A stretch of DNA of 64,000 nt from Helicobacter salomonis. Its GTDB lineage: Bacteria; Campylobacterota; Campylobacteria; Campylobacterales; Helicobacteraceae. This document shows, piece after piece, positions 53,760 to 62,967 of the stretch. The translations under genes and the position numbers were made by a program. The notes under the pieces were generated by a model, which had not been told where the DNA came from, ran no database searches, and worked only from the letters and a program-made list of their open reading frames with translations. How positions within the stretch are numbered: position 1 is the stretch's first letter; each line of letters begins with the position of its first letter. The stretch lies in NCBI RefSeq assembly GCF_017979425.1, contig NZ_JAERIS010000004.1, positions 1 through 64,000 of the forward strand, written 5' to 3'.

Positions 53760-56081
53760 TCAAATCCCTCTCCCCTTGCCTTGTTGACTCGCTAAAGATT
53801 TTTTTAAGTCTGCCTTTAGCTGTGTAGTTATGGCAATTTGCTCGTTTAATTGCGTTTGCGTGTTTGTCAGCTCTGTCTGTAATTTGTCTTGCTCTCTTTG
53901 TAAATCATCTTTTTGTGTTTGCAAGCTCTCTACTTGGTTTTCAAGCCCTGTAATCTTGGCTTTTTGTGCCTTATTCTCCAATCGTAGATCGGTGTTTCTA
54001 AGCTTGGTGTTCTCCTCCTCAAGGGTTTTAATCTTTTTACCATTCTCTTCTAGTTCTGTTGTGAGTTTCAAGGTTTTGCCCTTATAGTATTGGGTATCCC
54101 CTTTGGCTGTCTCTAGCATTTGCCCATATGTATCGCTGTTTTTAAACTCTTCAGCTAGTTTGGCTATGCCATTTTCTAATCCTCTTATCCCCTCTAACAA
54201 GGCTTTGTGCTCCCACTCTCTAGTTTGTTCTATCTTGGCAAGAATGGGCTTGAGTTCTTGATTGAGGCTTTTTTCAATTTCATTGATGTGTTTGTTCAAA
54301 AACCTATCTCGCCTATCTTTGGCGATGCTCTCAAAGTATTCTGGGCTCATCGCGTCTTTAACACCCTTGCCAAATAGTTTTGCCATAGCGTTGATTGTAG
54401 AGAATTTTCCTGCAAGTAAATTATCTGCAAAGGCTGCTAGGTATGCGTGGTATTCTGCTTTCTCTTTTTCATTGTCCTTTTTCCATTGGATCACAGCTTC
54501 AAGCTCTGCCCCTTTCTCTGTTTGGAGTTTCTCTAACATAGGATTCATGACTTGATCCACAAACCTTTGCAACAGGGTTTCTACCTTAACAACATACTCT
54601 TGCAACTTGGTTTCTTTATCAATCTCTCTTGTTGCCCTTTCTAGTTCTTTGGCATGCTGTGTTCGCAGTATCTCTAACTCTTTGGTGTACTCTGTGTCTT
54701 TGGCTTTTAGTTCTTGTGTTAGTTTCTCTAAGTCTTTGTTCCTATCAGCCAAATCTCTAGCATGCTCTTGCACTTGCCTTTCTTTAGCCTCCAGTTCTTG
54801 TGTCACTTTCTCTAAAGCTTTATCTTTGTCCTTTAATGCCTTAGCATGTTCTATGTCCTTTTCTTGCAAAGCTTTGGTGTGGCTTTGCTCTTTTATCTCA
54901 AGCTCTTGAGTGTATTTTTGTTCGAGCTCTTGCATGGCACTAGGACTTAGATAATCCTTGTATAGGGCTTTTGTGGCTGTTATCTTGTCCTCTACTTGCT
55001 TGGGGTTTAAGTAGTCTTTGTATTGCTCTTGCAATTTCTCATAACGCTTCTTAGCTTCTTGCTCTATCTGTGTAATGCGTTTCTTCAGATCAGCAATGCT
55101 TAAACCCTCATCTTTCAAAGCTCTTAAAGCTTTGTAATCCTCTTGTGTAAAGAGTTTGAGATCGCCTAAGCCTTGATTAATGGTAATCATTTGCTTTCTT
55201 ACACTCTCTATGAGTGGCTTGGCTTCTTTAAGGGTAAGTTTCTTGTTTTGCTTATCTTGTAGATCAAAGATGGTAGCAAGGTCTATGAGTGTGCTCTCTA
55301 ACTCTACTTGGTTGTCTTTGAGTCTTTGATTTTCTTGTGTTAAAGTGGTGTTGGTTTGTTCTAGCGTTGTCTTTTCTTGTTGTAGGGCGTGTAGCTTTGT
55401 TAGGGTGTTCTCTACACTTGCCTGCAAGTCCTCGATTTGTACTTTGTGTTTTGTAACCTCTTTGTCTTGGTTGTGCTTTAGCGTAATCCGCTTGGATTTC
55501 TCTTGCTCCATGAGCTTGGCATAAGCTCTAGGCTCAACGCGTTTAACCCCGCTAATGCGTTTGTCTATACCCCTTTGCATACCCAAAATCTCGGCAACTT
55601 CACTTTGAATCTCTCTAAGGTGTTTGTGCTTTATGGTGCGAAAAACATTTTTACCCGTGAGCTCATCAAGCATGACAAACTCCATGTGGGCGTGGTGATT
55701 GATCTGCACCTTGTCCTCGTCATTTATATGCCCTTCATCTCTATGGATGGCGATTTGGTAGCATTGAAACCCGTATTTTATTTTAAAGTGCTTTGCAAGC
55801 TTTTCTAGGTCTTGCATGGTGCTATCAGGCTTGATATTGATAACAGCGCTCCAAAGGTAACTTTCAGATTTAAAGGGCTGATTGAAAGTGCGCCTATACC
55901 TCTTAATAGCCTGAGTAATTAGTTCATGTCTTAATGCTAACGCATCATCACCGCTTCTATCACACTCACAGCCATAATCCAATTCTTTGGCTAGCAAATA
56001 TGTAGGTGGTATTGTGCGGTCGTTATGGTGTAATTGTATGTTATTTGTGGGTTTAAAGTTGATTGATGCAATGCTACTCAT
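53760..56081 (-). CDS. MobV-family (Mob/Pre) relaxase
   Basis: Nicks plasmid DNA at oriT and pilots the strand through a conjugation channel supplied by a helper. The 773-residue protein has motif I HNDR (19-22; His as proposed nucleophile in MobV), and the metal-binding HRDE (113-116) followed by H129-H130-A-H132 (H-x-D-E...H-x-H). After residue 200 it is one long coiled coil to the tail QQGKGRGI. An inverted-repeat oriT candidate lies just upstream (56120-56240). Pre proteins can also catalyse site-specific plasmid recombination, of interest for how this plasmid integrated. Confidence 0.85.
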   Translation of the reverse strand: MSSIASINFKPTNNIQLHHNDRTIPPTYLLAKELDYGCECDRSGDDALALRHELITQAIKRYRRTFNQPFKSESYLWSAVINIKPDSTMQDLEKLAKHFKIKYGFQCYQIAIHRDEGHINDEDKVQINHHAHMEFVMLDELTGKNVFRTIKHKHLREIQSEVAEILGMQRGIDKRISGVKRVEPRAYAKLMEQEKSKRITLKHNQDKEVTKHKVQIEDLQASVENTLTKLHALQQEKTTLEQTNTTLTQENQRLKDNQVELESTLIDLATIFDLQDKQNKKLTLKEAKPLIESVRKQMITINQGLGDLKLFTQEDYKALRALKDEGLSIADLKKRITQIEQEAKKRYEKLQEQYKDYLNPKQVEDKITATKALYKDYLSPSAMQELEQKYTQELEIKEQSHTKALQEKDIEHAKALKDKDKALEKVTQELEAKERQVQEHARDLADRNKDLEKLTQELKAKDTEYTKELEILRTQHAKELERATREIDKETKLQEYVVKVETLLQRFVDQVMNPMLEKLQTEKGAELEAVIQWKKDNEKEKAEYHAYLAAFADNLLAGKFSTINAMAKLFGKGVKDAMSPEYFESIAKDRRDRFLNKHINEIEKSLNQELKPILAKIEQTREWEHKALLEGIRGLENGIAKLAEEFKNSDTYGQMLETAKGDTQYYKGKTLKLTTELEENGKKIKTLEEENTKLRNTDLRLENKAQKAKITGLENQVESLQTQKDDLQREQDKLQTELTNTQTQLNEQIAITTQLKADLKKSLASQQGKGRGI

Positions 56082-56119
56082 TTAGTCAATGCCTCTAAAA
56101 TTTTCTCTAAAAGCCCCCT

Positions 56120-56245
56120 GCAAGGGCAAACTAGGCGGTGAGCTTGCGAACGAAACCCTTTTAGGGTCGCCTAATATGCAAATTAGCAAATTAGCAAATT
56201 AGGCGACCCTAAAGGGTGCGCTCACAAGTTCGCTTGCCTAATATG
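56120..56245. repeat. oriT-like inverted repeat with GCAAATTA triplication
   Basis: Perfect 16-bp arms TTTAGGGTCGCCTAAT (56160-56175) and ATTAGGCGACCCTAAA (56198-56213) flank three tandem copies of GCAAATTA (56178-56201). Outer arms (GGTGAGCTTGCGAAC... with ...GCGCTCACAAGTTCGC) extend the symmetry. It starts about 40 bases upstream of the relaxase gene, where oriT usually lies. It could also be a mob autoregulation site. Confidence 0.6.
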
Positions 56246-56434
56246 CCCCTCAAATGCCGGGGAGGCTCAAAAAATCATTATAAGGCAATCATCTAAAAAA
56301 TCAAAATTTGTATTATCTTAGTGTCTTGGGGTGTTCCATTGCGCTGTTTAATTTGATTGTTATCTACCCTTCAAATGCTATGGGGGCTTTGAGAAATTTT
56401 CTTTGTATGTGGTGATTGTTAGTTTAAAATACTC

Positions 56435-58156
56435 TTACTCTTCATACTTCTTAAACCAATTCTCAAAATGTTTGACACTCTTAAAACTAAAAGATTCTAA
56501 AGCTTTGCGCGGTTTGTCTACATCTTTAATCTCTACTTGGACTTGTCCACTCTCTAGTGTAGAGATATTTTTGATTTTAAGATTAGAGGGAATGCCATTA
56601 GTGTTCATGTAGAGATTTCTACCAATGTATTCTGTTAAATCATTGTTAGAGTTTGAGACTTGAGTTTGTTTGGACTTTTGTGCTTTCTTTGGCTTTATCA
56701 AGCCCTGCAAAGTCTTAAAACCATTGTGTTCTTGTAGCTCTAGTGTTGGTTGTGCTTGTTGTTGTAGTGTGTAGTCTGTTTGTATTTCTAGTTTTTGATA
56801 ACCTGATTGGAATATTTGCGCTAACAAAACTTCTTTGTTGGGTGCTACAGCGCATCTCTCTTTAAACACTTGACCATCTTGGTAATATTTGACTAAAAAC
56901 TCATAACCCTCTGGAGTGGGTTGCACACTATCAATAGCAAGAACGATCTCAGGTTGTTCAGGTTTATAAAAACATAAACCTAAGACTTTCATAGCTTCGC
57001 CATGTTGGTGTCTCTGCTTCATTTGTTTTTGAAGTTGCTTGATGGTTTTTTCACTGCGGATATGCCATGCAATGGTTCTTAGATCATGTTGGGCTTGTTC
57101 TTTCTCTTTGCTAGTCTTAGTGAGAGGTTGGAAGTAGAATTGAATGTGAGTGATACGATTGCCCATGCCCTTTGTTTTTAGCTTTTTGTAGCAAAGATTT
57201 TCAAAGTGAGGGAGTTTGCTGAGTTCTTTGAGGGCGGGTTTGAGGATGGCGCGTTCAACTACTTCAAGTAACTTGACTTTCGCTGGTATTCCCATCAACT
57301 CCCTAAACTCACTCCACTCTTTCTTTGGAGGCACTCCTGTGCTTCTCCATTGCTTAAGAAGGCGATATAGGGTCTTAGCGTATTTGCTACGAATATTCTG
57401 AAACTCTAGCAATTCAAAAGAAGTGAAGTTAGCGTTCAAAAAATTGAGCAAATAACCAAAGCAAGGCATGTTTACTTGGATTTCTATGCTCTTGACTTGT
57501 GTCTTTTTGGTGTCGTGGTAGTTGATGGCAAAAGTCTTAAAGAGCATGTAGCTTTCATCTCTCTTGGGTAGGAGTATCCAAAAGTTAGCTAGTCTGATGT
57601 TTTTCCAAAGTCTTTTGACCACACTACTTAATTCATTCTTACTGATTTTAACCGCATGTACCATTGCTTTGATTTCATTACAATCAAACATCAAGAGTTC
57701 ATCTTGCCTGTCTTTGAGTTTATTGAAAATTGCAAAGAGTAGATTCGTTTCTAGTGCGCCAAGTTTGCCTAGAGAGACAGAGTTCACATCGTTGTGGAAA
57801 GTAACATACTTCTCAGAAGCAGCTTGGGGGATTGTGGGTTGGGGTTGGGTAATGACTTGAGTCTCTGGGAGGTCTTGTTGGGTATTGTTTTGTGTAGTAA
57901 TCTCTTCTGTAGTGGAGAGCGTGTCAGTTGGTTGCTGATCTTGTGAGTTTTGTGTAGGTGTGGCTCGGGGTAGAGTTGTGGTTGGGAGCTGTGGTATTGG
58001 AGTCGTTTGTGTTTGAGAAACCAACGCCATTAACTCTCTTAGGCAATCAGCTTTTTCATCTTCTAAAACTTTTTTAACTGCGGTGTCAGTTGCTTTGTTG
58101 ATAAGAGATCGCAAGCTCTTTATTTGTTCAGTTAGAGCTTTCTGTCTATCTATCAT
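56435..58156 (-). CDS. Plasmid replication initiator (Rep_3 / RepB type)
   Basis: ATG at 58156 with AGAGG upstream gives 573 residues; a longer GTG start at 58210 lacks such a site. The N-terminal 125 residues are Q/T/P-rich linker. The initiator core (residues about 125-340) has VTFHNDVNSVSLGKLGALET, NLLFAIFNKLKDRQDELLMF, KSIEIQVNMPCFGYLLNFLN and RSKYAKTLYRLLKQWRSTG, the double winged-helix pattern of Rep_3 proteins of Helicobacter plasmids. Iterons lie directly upstream. A C-terminal extension follows. Intact, so replication in the excised state is possible if enough iterons remain. Confidence 0.88.
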   Translation of the reverse strand: MIDRQKALTEQIKSLRSLINKATDTAVKKVLEDEKADCLRELMALVSQTQTTPIPQLPTTTLPRATPTQNSQDQQPTDTLSTTEEITTQNNTQQDLPETQVITQPQPTIPQAASEKYVTFHNDVNSVSLGKLGALETNLLFAIFNKLKDRQDELLMFDCNEIKAMVHAVKISKNELSSVVKRLWKNIRLANFWILLPKRDESYMLFKTFAINYHDTKKTQVKSIEIQVNMPCFGYLLNFLNANFTSFELLEFQNIRSKYAKTLYRLLKQWRSTGVPPKKEWSEFRELMGIPAKVKLLEVVERAILKPALKELSKLPHFENLCYKKLKTKGMGNRITHIQFYFQPLTKTSKEKEQAQHDLRTIAWHIRSEKTIKQLQKQMKQRHQHGEAMKVLGLCFYKPEQPEIVLAIDSVQPTPEGYEFLVKYYQDGQVFKERCAVAPNKEVLLAQIFQSGYQKLEIQTDYTLQQQAQPTLELQEHNGFKTLQGLIKPKKAQKSKQTQVSNSNNDLTEYIGRNLYMNTNGIPSNLKIKNISTLESGQVQVEIKDVDKPRKALESFSFKSVKHFENWFKKYEE

Positions 58157-58240
58157 CTCAACACCTCTATTTGTGCTTTCCACTTGCTCTTTCAGAGTAT
58201 TGTAACACAAATAACAATTAATTATATTAAATTTGTTGAT

Positions 58241-58283
58241 TAGTGCGGATTTTATCGGGTATTAGTACGGATTTTTTGGGTAT
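58241..58283. repeat. Two 21-22 bp iterons upstream of rep
   Basis: TAGTGCGGATTTTATCGGGT(AT) at 58241-58262 and TAGTACGGATTTTTTGGGTAT at 58263-58283 are tandem direct repeats. They match the single copy at 7-28. Two copies is few for an iteron origin; some may have been lost. Confidence 0.7.
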
Positions 58284-58326
58284 TACCCCCCAACCAGCCC
58301 CCCACCACACGAGCCCCGCGGGGGGT

Positions 58327-58358
58327 CTAAAAGGTTAAAAAGAGCTTCGCTCTTTTAA
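58327..58358. other. Right-end hairpin and TTTTAA integration core
   Basis: AAAAGAGC-TTC-GCTCTTTT (58338-58356) is a perfect 8-bp hairpin ending at the core TTTTAA (58353-58358). The next base resumes the MCP gene. Compare 82-100. Confidence 0.7.
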
Positions 58359-59471
58359 TTTCATTGTTGAGCGCGCAAATGCGTTCTAAAAAAGCATTGA
58401 TAGAATCCGCACTCAAACTGATTTCATCCCGCGCATTTCCCTTAAGCCAAATACGGCGCGTGAGATCCTTTTCCCCCTTATCGTTACTAAATTCTTTCAC
58501 GACAGATACCAACGCATGTAAACGCTTGATAATAAAAACATGGCTGAGTGTGGACGCAATACCGATAATCACCAAAGTAGAAAAAAACGCCGTATAAAGT
58601 AGAATACGGAAATTTTCATTGGTGAGCATGCTGGCATTTTCTCTTGCCTTTTCCATACTTTTATAAATTGCGCTCACATAACTTACCGCAACGATCACAA
58701 GATCGCTCATTGGATCGTAGTAAGCATAACTGACGCAGTCTTCGCTTTCTGAAGAAGGGTATGGGCGTTTAAGATTGTGTCTATAAATCCCCCTCTTGGA
58801 TCATTCAGGGCGCGTTGGATATACTCTCTATAAAAAAATTCTCCATTCTTATCCTGAACATCTAAAACATTCTTGCCTACTAACTCCGGATGTACACTAT
58901 CAATGACCAAAGTCCCATCTTTGCGCAGTGCTAGCACATAAGCACGCCCTTTGATCGCGTTGATCTTGTTGAAATAATCAATAGTCATTTTCAAGGCCAC
59001 ATCTTTAGGATGCCCTGTAAAGTATTCTTCAATCCCAGATTTGATTAAAAACACATCGTGCTGAATAACTAACTCGCGTTTTGTAAGTGCATTGTGAGTG
59101 AAGCACCCAAATGCTAAAGACATTTGGGCTTCCTTGGCCGATGTTGCCCGTAGGGAGAGTTTGGTTTTCACTCTGTGCCCTATAGTAGGGATTTTACAGA
59201 GTTTGAGCTCCAACGCATTCCCTACAGGTCTCACACATCGTATCTCCAAAGGCGTAACTTTGCACACTTCCTGCGCTAGATACGAATGTATGGGGACACT
59301 ATACCACAAATTAGTGGCATTCATCCCACCCGCTAAAGACGAGCGGGATTTCTGCCGGAGAGTCTTAAAAGCCCCAATGACTTTATCAAGCACCTTGCGT
59401 TCTATATACTGACTTAGGATTGTCAAAATCAGTACCAAAGTACACAAAGAACCCAAAACAATTAAACTCAT
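58359..59471 (-). pseudogene. N-terminal half of the split methyl-accepting chemotaxis receptor
   Basis: ATG 59471 opens a membrane helix (SLIVLGSLCTLVLILTILSQ), then a periplasmic Cache-type sensor domain (AYVLALRKDGTLVIDSVHPE, LVGKNVLDVQDKNGEFFYRE). After a one-base frameshift near 58710-58735 come YYDPMSDLVIVAVSYVSAIY, the second membrane helix (LLYTAFFSTLVIIGIASTLS) and HAMP-like linker, ending NNEI at the element boundary. The start of the gene itself looks eroded (an A8 run precedes the ATG). The cytoplasmic half is at 40497-41217. Confidence 0.88.
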
Positions 59472-59608
59472 TTTTTTTGCGTAGATCGAGTGCCACAGAA
59501 CTCCTTTTGAACAACTCCATGGAAGGAAACATGCTTATTAACGCATGCTAGCAAGGACGACTTTCTGCTTACGGTATCACCATAAGCAATCGAAGATCAG
59601 GGAGAGTA

Positions 59609-60064
59609 TTAGAGCAACCCTAGCACCCTTTGGGCGTGCCCTTTGGCTTGCACATTGTAGAGCGCGTGGGCGATCTTGCCCTCTTTGTCGATCACAAAGG
59701 TAGAGCGAATCACGCCCTCGACTTCCTTACCATACATATTTTTAGTGCCATAGGCCCCATAAGCTTTGAGTGTCTCTAAAGTGGGATCGCTCAAAAGCTC
59801 GATGTTCAGCTTTTCAGATTCTATAAAATGACAATGGCTTTTGGCATCATCAGGGCTGACCCCTAGGATGAGCGCATCCTTAGCCTCAAACTCTGCTTTG
59901 AGTTTGGTGAAATCCTGCGCCTCAATGGTGCAACCCGGGGTGTTATCCTTAGGGTAGAAGTAGAGCACCACAACTTTACCTAATAGGTCCTTTAGCTGAA
60001 TTATCTGCCCCTTAGCATTTTGCAAACTAAACGCGGGGGCTAAAGTGCCAACTTCCAAACTCAT
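59609..60064 (-). CDS. bcp: Peroxiredoxin Bcp
   Basis: Thiol peroxidase that reduces lipid and other hydroperoxides using thioredoxin. The 151-residue protein has the peroxidatic Cys45 in PKDNTPGCTIEAQDF; the resolving Cys50 of the E. coli enzyme is absent (Gln there), suggesting a one-Cys mechanism. Gene order with lutCBA matches H. pylori. Confidence 0.94.
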   Translation of the reverse strand: MSLEVGTLAPAFSLQNAKGQIIQLKDLLGKVVVLYFYPKDNTPGCTIEAQDFTKLKAEFEAKDALILGVSPDDAKSHCHFIESEKLNIELLSDPTLETLKAYGAYGTKNMYGKEVEGVIRSTFVIDKEGKIAHALYNVQAKGHAQRVLGLL

Positions 60065-60074
60065 GTTGTCTCCT

Positions 60075-60743
60075 TTAATATAAGATTACGCGCACAGCCA
60101 TAGGACCATGCACGCCAAAAACCGTTTGTAGCTCAATATCCGCCGTGCGGCTGGGTCCGCCGATGAGAAGCATGTTGGTGGGTAAACAACGCCCCAAATC
60201 CTCATCGCGCATTTTGACATCTTGGGGTATTCCCACCCTTTTTAGAGATTCTAAGCCTTGGGCTAAATTACGCACAATGCTAGACTTTTCTAATAAAATA
60301 ATGCATTTGAGCGTGATGAGTGAGGTTAGGCGTGGGCTTGCAGGGGAGGAAACCACGCCCACCATGCCCAAATTAGCCACCCCACAGGTTGCCTTTAAAA
60401 TCGCCGTGTCGATGTGAAAAATTTCCTCTCTAAATTCCTCCACGGGCTTGTTATAGGGGATTTTAACACACCCCTCTAGCTGTTCTAGATCGCATGGTAA
60501 ATCTGTGGCATATAAGAGTTTCTGACTCTCAAAGGCGGCTAGAGCGTTTTCTATCTCTGTAAGTAGATTTTCAGGGCTGGAGTCGACAACCTCAGCGCGG
60601 TTTAACTCTTGGAAGTGCTTGTATTCCTCTAGCAGATCGTCCTTGGTGTCAATGATCATGTTTTCATAGGGCATGTCTTGGTGAGAGATGGTGTGGCGTT
60701 TGAGTGCGCTTTGGATGCGCTCTAATACGACTTGTTTACTCAT
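60075..60743 (-). CDS. lutC: Lactate utilisation protein LutC (LUD domain)
   Basis: The 222-residue LUD-domain protein has LNRAEVVDSSPENLLTEIEN, CGVANLGMVGVVSSPASPRL and LLIGGPSRTADIELQTVFGV (end signature G.SrTaDie...vGvHGP). It acts with LutA and LutB in L-lactate oxidation. Overlaps lutB by eight bases. Confidence 0.9.
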   Translation of the reverse strand: MSKQVVLERIQSALKRHTISHQDMPYENMIIDTKDDLLEEYKHFQELNRAEVVDSSPENLLTEIENALAAFESQKLLYATDLPCDLEQLEGCVKIPYNKPVEEFREEIFHIDTAILKATCGVANLGMVGVVSSPASPRLTSLITLKCIILLEKSSIVRNLAQGLESLKRVGIPQDVKMRDEDLGRCLPTNMLLIGGPSRTADIELQTVFGVHGPMAVRVILY

Positions 60744-62187
60744 AAACCACCCCTGCTAGGGCCTTGACTTGCGCGTGCAAATTGGCGTGCACGGCGGGCA
60801 TATCCCTATGCTTGAGCCATTTTTTGAGCACGGGAGTATAGCGCCCCACCCACTTGCCTAAAGGGGCTAACCAGCCATTGATCGTCAAAAATGCCCGCCA
60901 CGCTACGCCATTGCTCGCCAATTTGGCAAAAGCTTTCATTCCTAACTCCTCCCATTTGTTATGTTTGGCATCTTTATAGCCACGTACCACGCCCCGCCCC
61001 TCATGCGCCTTTTCACAACGTAAATCTCTAATGAGTTCAGGGAGGGGGATTTTCACCGGGCATACTTCCCCACAACGCCCGCACAAACTGCATAAATTGG
61101 CAATGTGTTCGTAGTTATCTAGTCCAAAGAGTTGAGGAGTGATCACCACCCCAATAGGCCCGGGGTAAGTGGCTAAATAGGCATGCCCTCCGATTTTGTC
61201 ATAGACCGGGCAGTGGTTTAGGCAGGTCCCACAGCGGATACAGCTCAAGGCTCTATAGTATTTCTCATCAGCTAGGATATTCGAGCGGTTATGGTCTAGT
61301 AAAATGATATGCGCCTCTTTAGGTCCATCTAACTCATCCTCTTGACGGGGACCCGTGATGATGTTTTGATAACAAGTGATGGGCACGCCCACTGCACTAG
61401 GGCAGAGCAGGTTATTCAAAATCGAGGCGTCTTCAAAACTCTCCACCATTTTCTCAATCCCACAAATAGCCACATGGATATCGCAGGCAGTGGTGCACAT
61501 CCGTCCATTGCCCTCATTTTCTACTAACCAAATCGCCCCCTCATTAGCGATCGCAAAGTTCACCCCTGAGAGCCCCATTTTAAAGCCTTCAAATTCTGTG
61601 CGCATGTGCTCTCTAGCGATACCATTGAGTTTTTCTGGCTCACTCTCTAGGGGTGCGCTCAGTTTTTCTTGGAAGATTTTGCCCACTTGGTGGCGATTCT
61701 TATGGATGGCTGGAACCACGATATGCACGGGGTGTTCATCGATGAGCTGGATAATGAGCTCGCCCAAATCGGTTTCTTTGGCGATAATGCCTTTTTCTTT
61801 CATGTATTGATTGAAGCCGATTTCCTCGCTGGCCATTGATTTACCCTTGAGAATGCGCGTAACTCCGCGTTCTTTAGCCAAGTTGTAAATGATATCATTG
61901 GCGTCTTTAGCCGTGCTAGCATAATGCACTACAAAGCCATTTTTCGTGGCGTTTTCCTCAAAGCGTTGGACATAAGTATCGAGTTGGGCTAGGACCTTGA
62001 GTTTAGCGTTTTGCCCCATGGTGCGCAATGTTTCCCATTCAGGAAAACGACTTGTGAGCAAATCCTTACGCTTATGAATGAGTGTATCCATTGCCGAGCG
62101 CAAATTCGTGCGCAACTGCGCATCGCCTAGTTTTTCGCTGATAACATGTTCATAATCTTGATCGCTATGGGTAGTGGTGTGTGTCAT
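60736..62187 (-). CDS. lutB: Iron-sulphur protein LutB
   Basis: The 483-residue protein has a LUD domain and two 4Fe-4S motifs: CIRCGTCLNHCPVY (about 315-328) and CSLCGRCGEVCPVKIP (about 366-381). It transfers electrons in the LutABC lactate oxidase complex. One base separates its ATG from the lutA stop. Confidence 0.92.
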   Translation of the reverse strand: MTHTTTHSDQDYEHVISEKLGDAQLRTNLRSAMDTLIHKRKDLLTSRFPEWETLRTMGQNAKLKVLAQLDTYVQRFEENATKNGFVVHYASTAKDANDIIYNLAKERGVTRILKGKSMASEEIGFNQYMKEKGIIAKETDLGELIIQLIDEHPVHIVVPAIHKNRHQVGKIFQEKLSAPLESEPEKLNGIAREHMRTEFEGFKMGLSGVNFAIANEGAIWLVENEGNGRMCTTACDIHVAICGIEKMVESFEDASILNNLLCPSAVGVPITCYQNIITGPRQEDELDGPKEAHIILLDHNRSNILADEKYYRALSCIRCGTCLNHCPVYDKIGGHAYLATYPGPIGVVITPQLFGLDNYEHIANLCSLCGRCGEVCPVKIPLPELIRDLRCEKAHEGRGVVRGYKDAKHNKWEELGMKAFAKLASNGVAWRAFLTINGWLAPLGKWVGRYTPVLKKWLKHRDMPAVHANLHAQVKALAGVVYE

Positions 62188-62934
62188 TTAAGCTCCTATG
62201 CCCACTCTTTGGGCTAAAAAGTCGTAAAAATGCATCGCCTTGGTGTTGCTACGCATTTTGGCCATCGCCCCGCTAATATTAAGCAAACAACCTGCATCAG
62301 CGGAGAGCACGCATTCTACATTTTGATTTTCAATGTCTTTAATCTTATCTTGCACCATTGCATAAGAAATTTCAGGTTCCTTGACCGCAAAAGTCCCTCC
62401 AAAACCACAACACTCTTCTTCTCTTTGCAAGGGCACGAGCTCTACATTGGAGAGCTGGGCGATGATCTTTTTCGCACTTTCAATGACCTTAGACACCCGC
62501 AAAGCATGGCAATTAGAATGCCATGTAACTTTAATGGGCGCACCTGTGTCGCTATAACGCACTTCCAACTTTTTATCTAAAAATTCAGAGAGTTCAAAGA
62601 CCCTTGAGGCAAAGTGTTTGACTTCCTCATATTCAGGAAGTCCTTCAAAGAGTTCTAAATAGTCATGCGCCATCATGCCCACACAAGACCCGCTGGGCAC
62701 AACTACGGGGTAATCTTCTTTGAATAAGCGCACATTGTGTAGGACAACTTCACGGGTTTGGGTGTAGTAGCCCGAGTTGTAGCTGGGCTGTCCACAGCAG
62801 GTTTGATCCTTTTTAAAGACCACCTCGACCCCCTCTTTTTGTAACAGCTTGATACAATTGAGCGCGGTTTGACTAAAAACAGCCCCTCCTAAACAAGTGG
62901 CGAAAAAATACACTCTCATAACGCTTCCTTCCAA
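62188..62934 (-). CDS. lutA: Iron-sulphur/CCG-domain protein LutA
   Basis: The 248-residue protein has two CCG motifs: CCGQPSYNSGY (about 47-57) and CCGFGGTFAVKEP (about 171-183), ligands of the cofactor in LutA/GlpC/HdrB-type proteins. First gene of the lutA-lutB-lutC run that serves lactate oxidation, an energy source in the gastric mucosa. Confidence 0.92.
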   Translation of the reverse strand: MEGSVMRVYFFATCLGGAVFSQTALNCIKLLQKEGVEVVFKKDQTCCGQPSYNSGYYTQTREVVLHNVRLFKEDYPVVVPSGSCVGMMAHDYLELFEGLPEYEEVKHFASRVFELSEFLDKKLEVRYSDTGAPIKVTWHSNCHALRVSKVIESAKKIIAQLSNVELVPLQREEECCGFGGTFAVKEPEISYAMVQDKIKDIENQNVECVLSADAGCLLNISGAMAKMRSNTKAMHFYDFLAQRVGIGA

Positions 62935-62967
62935 AAACGATCAAAAAACGAGACTATTATAACCAAA

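Larger units (their letters stand above)
41218..58358. mobile_element. 17.1-kb integrated mobilizable plasmid / IME
   Basis: The element interrupts the MCP gene and is flanked by TTTTAA at 41218-41223 and 58353-58358. Contents from the left: non-coding left end, a five-gene defence-like operon, an Abi pseudogene, a coiled-coil pseudogene, a Doc module, MobV relaxase with oriT-like repeat, Rep initiator, two iterons and the right-end hairpin. No integrase, resolvase or transposase gene was found inside. The left and right ends together match the contiguous plasmid-type sequence at 1-136, so the circle was opened at the hairpin/TTTTAA site. The unit is 17,135 bp (one core copy included). Confidence 0.85.

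Noticed and set aside
56178-56201. Triple GCAAATTA repeat as a CRISPR-like array
   Set aside because: Units are 8 bp with no spacers; better explained as part of an oriT or operator.
59560-59600. Hairpin GCTTACGGT/ACCATAAGC as terminator of bcp
   Set aside because: The stem has a mismatch and no following U-run on either strand, so I did not list it as a terminator.
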